This document shows positions 58,080 to 64,000 of a DNA stretch of 64,000 nucleotides, piece after piece (within the stretch, counting starts at the first letter, position 1; the number at the start of each line of letters is the position of its first letter). Under the pieces are notes generated by a model. That model was not told the DNA's origin. It worked only from the letters and a program-made list of their open reading frames with translations, and ran no database searches. The position numbers and the translations under genes are program-made. The stretch spans positions 13,414,609 to 13,478,608 of the forward strand of contig CM072165.1 in assembly GCA_036850595.1 (NCBI GenBank). Direction: 5' to 3'. The stretch is from Rhyacichthys aspro. Its lineage: Eukaryota > Chordata > Actinopteri > Gobiiformes > Rhyacichthyidae.

Positions 58080-60542
58080 TTTAACCAATTAAATAATGAG
58101 CAATAACACAAAACATGGTATTTTCCAATTGGGATTACATAACAACTGCTAAAACTGTACCCACCCAATGCAGCCAACTTTACTCATGTGTGGCTGAAGT
58201 TAGCTTAGCATAAGAGCAACTATCAAAAGGTTTTTTTTGTGTTGTTGTTGTTTGGTTGGTTTTTTGGCTGTAAAATACACTGTATTAAATGACATTCTCC
58301 TGTGAACTTAAAACAGTAAGAACTATATCGAAAACGTAACTATATGTTATCAGTCAGTGTTACATTTCCTTCAGTGTTTCTCTAAAGATACCACAACATT
58401 TCATTTTCATCTTTATTTGAGGGAAAACATTTATTTCAACCCACCAATACAAAAGAATATTCACACAATCCCTCATTATCAAAAATACAGGCACTCAAAC
58501 AGGATCACAGTGGAGTCTGCAGTAGCTCTCTGCCAGTCAGTCTCTGCAGTGTACAACTGTACCCACCTGGGGGCGCCGTTTACAACAAATACTGCCTAGA
58601 TTCAACCTGCTGGGCACATTTATTCTATCATGAGCCACCCCATCCACAGAGGGGTATTGACAAATTAATACTTCATTACCAAAATGCAGAGCTAAAATGC
58701 TGCTTTTTGGCACATTGCTGCCCGTGACCAGGGGCAGAGCTGTAACAGAGGAACCAAACAAAATATATACTTTTGCTGCAAAATATGTTGCAAATTAATC
58801 ATTATTGCAGTAACAACAATAAAAATATCCTTATCACAATGAACGCATTGAGTTATACTTAAGTTATTATGAAAAAGCTATTGGATTTAGGAAAAGCAGT
58901 GGGTCTTTATAAATATATAAAGACCTGTATCGTTAAAATTCATCTGTTAGTCTGCACATCTAATGTCACAGGTCATATCCAATGTAACTATTGTATATTA
59001 CATTACATCAAACATTTGTAACATTTCATGTAAAATGATTCTTGTCATGACATTTTACCGTCTTAGACTTCCTTCTCCATCCATTAAAGGCATAACATGC
59101 AGGATTATCAGGGAGATATTTGTAAACTTAACTTGATCCAAGTCCAAAATTCCCTGCTCAATCAGTTTAAGTCACATCAGATTTATTTTTGAATGAATTT
59201 TAGCCATTCATTCTAGTTTTGTCGTGGTTCTTTTCTGTAATTAGGTGTGTTTCAGATGAACTTCGCCTCGCCTGGATTGATTCCGGCAAAGGTAGGTGGA
59301 GTCTTAAGTGCAGTTCTCAGGTGTGTTGGGTTTATATGTCAAATAAATCCATTTAGCTGAGATAATATGGGCTTTGCCTTTCGTAAAACTACTGTAGTAT
59401 TATTGTAAATGAGGTGCTCTTCCTGCGCACTCGAGATATGGTGCTTTAAACAGAGGTCTGTGGATTTATGCACATTATACACTTTACTAATATCCCATAT
59501 AGTCATTCATTATTGCACACAATTTCTTAAGTGACTATTGTTTACATTTGACAGCAGCCCAAACAGTTTCTATCACTCAATCTTGTTTTGTTCATCTGGA
59601 TTTAACATAAAAAGAGCTATGATGGAAGAGTGGGGTCTGAGTGAAGGGGGAGCAGGTGGAGTAGGGGGCAGTGTAGTGTCAGTGACATACATTTTTGATC
59701 AACACTGAACTCAAAGCCAATCAGGTGTCCGTTCACGGCTAACTGGTCAGCATTTTCCTGTCATGCACTGAGCCATGCAGCTGCCACGGCTGCTTTTAAA
59801 CAACTGCAGTGGCTGGTAAGCACCTAATGACTGAGGTCCACACAAAAATTAGGGTTGAAAATGTAAATCCAGGCAGAGGGAGGGTGCTCTAAAAGTAACA
59901 TTCACCTCCATGTTAAAGATACATTTCCCATTTTGTGAGGATTGTTTAAAAATCATAATGAAAACCTCTATTTTAAAAATGCAAAACTTTTAAAAGTAAC
60001 ATCACTAGTACAAAATATAATCTATTTCTGAATTCCAGTTCATGCATCGGACATTTAAGAATATTTAAAAATAGAGACATTGGTAGTCCATATTGTCCTC
60101 TGTATTAAAGACACAAAGAGTCCATTTCTGCTCTATATGCGGTCTGTTTGACAGTCTTTCATAATCTTTTCTGCTTAAGGCGCAGTCAGTGACAAAACAA
60201 TATGGAGGTATGCAGGTGTGGCAGCAATCTAACCCGGTTTGGATCCCGTCCCAAACTGTGTTGTGAAAGTATAGGTATTGATACACCACAAAACTCCAGC
60301 AGTGTCACTGCAGAGGTGTCGTAATTTTCTGATGAGGCGGTTTTCCACGTTCTCCGCTGACAGATGGCTTTTAGCTTTTAGAGTCGTCTCCTGAAATACT
60401 GAAACATGTACTGGCATCGTCTTTGTTTCTGCCAAACATCTTGAGTTACATGAAGTCTTGACATTACAAAGTCTGTTATGTTCCCACGCAGCATAAAACC
60501 TCCAAGAGTAAACCGTTCTCAAAGTAATTCCGCCTTTTCCCA
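58080..60542. other. Spacer, includes 3' UTR side of the unnamed minus-strand gene
   Basis: No coding exon is recognised. Short ORFs are present without recognisable motifs. The part nearest 60540 is probably the 3' untranslated region of the minus-strand gene, but I could not fix its polyadenylation site. Confidence 0.4.
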
Positions 60543-63500
60543 CTAGACGATCTGTGCTTTGTGGATCAGTGAAGCATGTGGGCTCACTATAGGAGTCAAT
60601 GGTCTGATTTTGGGTCTGAGAGAGCCGTTGCTGTGCGGGTAGGACACCTGGGAGCTGTTGGTCTCACTGTCCTGGTCCTCGGGGTGCTCCTGACTGGCGG
60701 GACCCCCCAGGCCTTCGTCTACTTCGTCCTCGTCGTCGGTCACAGGGGGGTAGGGGCTGCTCATGGGCGGGAGCGTGTGGTTGGTTTTGATGACGCTCCC
60801 GGGACGTGAACCACCCTCCGTCGGGATGATGATGCTGCCGTTTATCTGTCGCACTACCTCGGTGGTCTGCACGGGGTAGGAGGTGGGCAAGAGGGGAGGC
60901 TGGTACCGGGTCTCCTGCTGAGAAAACAACAAATGTTTACTTCATTTATTAACTCTTTACCAGATTGGCTTTTTATGGTGCTTTATGATTCATTTTGGAA
61001 AGGCCTTCTGACTAATACGAATTCCCAGGTAACAACCTTGTTTCATTTGGACACAGTTGGACCAAATGTCTCAATAAGCTGCTCTACAAGCAATAGGTTA
61101 CTGCTATATATCTATTTTTTATGGACAGCACAGAACAGATGACGTTAAAATCAAATCTGCTGAATTTTCAAAATAGGCACAACTAAGTTAAGAAACACAA
61201 AAAGTGCAATATAAAGATATAAACAGCTGGTGGGATGGGAAAAATAAAGCTACTTCTGCCAATTCTGATGATCTTAAAACCTTTCCAGTACTTAATATTT
61301 TACTGTGCCCATTTTAATTGCCTCAGTATTTAAATATAGGCATTTATGGTGTATTTCATCACATACATGTATATAAATGTATATGTATATGTATGACAGA
61401 AAGATAAACACAATTTACTGTAATCTCTAAGGCACTCGCCGACTAATTAATTAATATGGTCACATTTGAGTAACACTGTTTTGGTCAAATAGTCCCATAT
61501 GTTACATATAGAGTTAAAGTCACTGAATGCAACACATCTCCAGCTCTGAATGGGCTCTCACAATCATCTCTCACAGCAGCAGCTTTTCTGACTGATTTTA
61601 CCAAAAACAGCTCTAAAGAACAGGCTGTGGATGGATATACGTTACAGGCATCAAATGCGTGAGATTATGTCTGTTGGTCAATGAATGTTCCTCCATTATA
61701 GATCCACTCACTCAAAGTGTCTACTTTGTGGAAACAAGTGCAAGCATTTGTTTCTTAAAGTGAGGAATGTTCTACAAGATGCCCAATAATCTGAAGGGAA
61801 TAGTGTATAAAAGCTTAGAACTGTATGTCCAGCGTGGACTAATGTCACACTGGCTGGTCTTGACTAACAAGCCAGTTATGTTTATATATTTACCTGGATT
61901 TGTTGACATGTAGAAGAGCAGTAAATCATTAGCGCAGAGAAAGAAATGTCCTGAATTCATTTAAATTCAAATAAAGACACACGCTGTGACAGAGCGGCTG
62001 TGTCACTTAATAACTTAATTATCCTGTGCTATTACGTGACATCAACAGTCAATTAATTACAAAGTGCAGAACGTTTTCTTCTTTGATTGTCATTGGACCA
62101 TAGAAATAGCTCTTCAGCCCAACGTTCAATTAACACAACCATGCAGAAACTAAACTAGGCAAATCTCACACTCACCAGAGACATGTTACTGTTCCTCACA
62201 TAGTTCTCTACTCGGAGCCGGCTCTCCTCGTCCCGCTCTAGGAGCCTCTCTCGGCCTCGGCGTGAGTTGTTGTGCAGGACTGGTCGGCCCAGGTAGTCGA
62301 CGGCGCCCCCTCCTCCTCCCCCTCGCCCAGAGATGGTGGAGCGGCTGTCGCGGCAGTAGGCCTGCTCCTGGAGGTTCACACACACATCACACACGCCCAT
62401 TAGATTCTCAGACGCTCAGGTATTTCCTTCCTTGATCACCTGTTAGATAAGCACTATAAAACCATTCTGACATGCAATTTGAAGCTAGTGTTTACATTGA
62501 TATTTGTGGAGTGTGTGTATCAGCAGAAATGGCTAAATATAGATGGCCTTGACGTCACCAGACAAGATGGCTGCTACTTCACTGCACTACTCAGACTCTA
62601 CCGTTTGACAATTATGGCATGAATTTAAAACCATCCAAACAGTTCAATGTTTTGAAAAATTTAAAAAGACGATTTTAAGCTTCTATGGACACTTCTTTGA
62701 TCTATAAGCACATAGTAAACACTGTCAGGGTTAGAAAATGCTTAAATAGCACCAAAATGAAAAGCCTAAACATTCTCACCTGGACTTTTTCTCATCTATA
62801 CAAAGAATTACTGTCTGTGGACTTGAGTTGGATTCTCAGACAGTGGAAGCATTAGACATAGAATAAACAGCCTCTGGATCAGCGTAATTTGAAAAACATA
62901 CAACCAATCAGAGAACCAGAACATTACATAAAGCCAGGTACAAATGGTCTGAAAGGACTGCTTTTTTTTTGTTAATCAAGCAAATACCAGACCACTGTGA
63001 CAGAATGGATGCTGGTGGCCTGGCTATTAGACATAAAAAAGTCTGAGTTGGAATTTGCTTTAAAAGCTCAATAACAATCTATAAATAGAAGTGTAACCCA
63101 GCTGAATAGTAGCATACATCACTTCATTATTATGTGCATGTCTATTGTTAGTGAACACACCACAGCTCAAGCTCTGAATGAAAATTAAGCTGCATACATC
63201 AATTGCAGCAAGATATGTGGACTGTTGTCAGCAGTGAACAATATGTTTAGGGAGTGTGATTATTTTTTAAGACATTTTTAATCATTTGTAGAAGATCAGC
63301 TTAGGGGTGTATTTAGTAAATTATCAGCAGAGTGAGACAAAAGTAAGAATAAAGAGTGTTTTAAAGAACCGCTGCTGTGATAAAGTGTCACTATGTGATA
63401 TTTTTTGACGTAATTGACAGTTGGTTAGTCGATGTGTAGATGCTTGAGGGTAAGGGACTGAAAACAATGTAGATATAAATGTCAGAACTAATAGTGCACT

Positions 63501-63844
63501 GTTTCTGATGAAAGATGACCCCCATCACAAAATGCCCACTACTATAACTATAACTATAACATAATATGGGGGAAATAAGCACCATAATTGCAGAGACTCC
63601 CCAGTGTTAGTACTCTAAATAAGTAATAGCAGTGTAACATTAATTTTAAAAAAATCGAGATGCTCTACATTGACAATCGAAACGGTGCAGCTCAGAACTT
63701 GGCCGTTTGACATCCGGACAGTAAAGCCTCAGTCCCACGCCCCGGCCCCGCATGCACTGTTAGATAGATACGGAGACTGACCCCGAGGGAAGACAGGCTG
63801 GTCCTCAGGGTGCCCTCCACCCGCAGAGGGATGTTCTCCTCCGT
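60543..63844 (-). CDS. Unrecognised protein, last three exons (partial at 5' end)
   Basis: Three phase-0 exons are supported: 63782-63844 (TEENIPLRVEGTLRTSLSSLG), 62176-62367 (EQAYCRDSRSTISGR then a six-glycine run, DYLGRPVLHNN and an RRGRERLLERDEE basic/acidic patch) and 60543-60917 (ETRYQPPLLPTSYP, GSIIIPTEGGSRPG, DDEDEVDEGLGGP, ending HKAQIV). Acceptors and donors are GT-AG; the acceptor before 62367 has a weak pyrimidine tract, and the GTCAGT donor after 63782 is less standard. Codon choice is GC-rich at third positions, unlike the spacer, which supports real coding. The composition is hydrophilic, disordered and proline/serine-rich with no membrane segment, as in the cytoplasmic tail of a large receptor or adhesion protein, but that is inference. 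The upstream exons lie beyond the window. I do not recognise the family. Confidence 0.6.
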
Positions 63845-64000
63845 CTGCAATGACAACAAGAAGGACGCCATTCGACAAACTATAAAAATCCAATGCAAAT
63901 TAGCAAAACGGAACAGAATGCAAACCTCCAGAGATTATACATTGAAATTAGTAAGAGGTGAGAAGCTAAGGGATGAAAAAGTGGTTTCAAACTCGCTAAA

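Overview
The window is nuclear DNA from a ray-finned fish, most likely a percomorph-type teleost. The evidence is split genes with GT-AG introns, an ependymin-family gene, and fish-type Tc1, hAT, SINE and LINE remnants in AT-rich spacer. All gene models below were read by eye from splice sites, reading phase and protein motifs. No database search was possible.

Layout, left to right. 1-6.3 kb is non-coding apart from one doubtful 39-codon ORF, and it carries a terminal-inverted-repeat element at 4.8-6.1 kb. 6.4-16.6 kb (+) is a complete alpha-kinase 1 gene (alpk1), the cytosolic sensor of bacterial ADP-heptose. 19.7-22.5 kb (+) is an ependymin-like secreted glycoprotein gene with a TATA box. 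22.9-24.7 kb (-) is cskmt/mettl12, a mitochondrial citrate synthase lysine methyltransferase, convergent with the ependymin gene. 26.1-33.3 kb (-) is otub1, a deubiquitinase, with all seven coding exons present.

34.4-44.1 kb (-) is the most unusual locus. It encodes a predicted secreted protein of about 1,760 residues: signal peptide, K/E/N/G-rich segment, a very long array of 12-residue SEKSEEHEDPRS-type repeats, a D/E-rich tail and two Mucin2_WxxW-type cysteine domains. Every splice junction keeps phase. However, two identical 1-bp deletions inside the repeat array break the frame, so the gene is either an assembly artefact or a truncated allele. The array is open in several frames on both strands and generates many long spurious ORFs.

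44.1-50.9 kb is repeat-rich spacer with LINE debris and a hAT MITE that still has a perfect 8-bp target-site duplication. 50.9-57.4 kb (+) is a CD300/CMRF35-like single-V-domain receptor gene with a transmembrane segment and an ITIM-type tail; its first intron holds a 29-bp minisatellite that merges into the exon 2 splice acceptor. 60.5-63.8 kb (-) holds the last three recognisable coding exons of a gene I could not name, which continues beyond the right edge.

The genes do not form one pathway. Two (alpk1 and the CD300-like receptor) are immune genes. Two (ependymin-like and the WxxW repeat protein) are secreted proteins. Two (otub1 and cskmt) are housekeeping enzymes.
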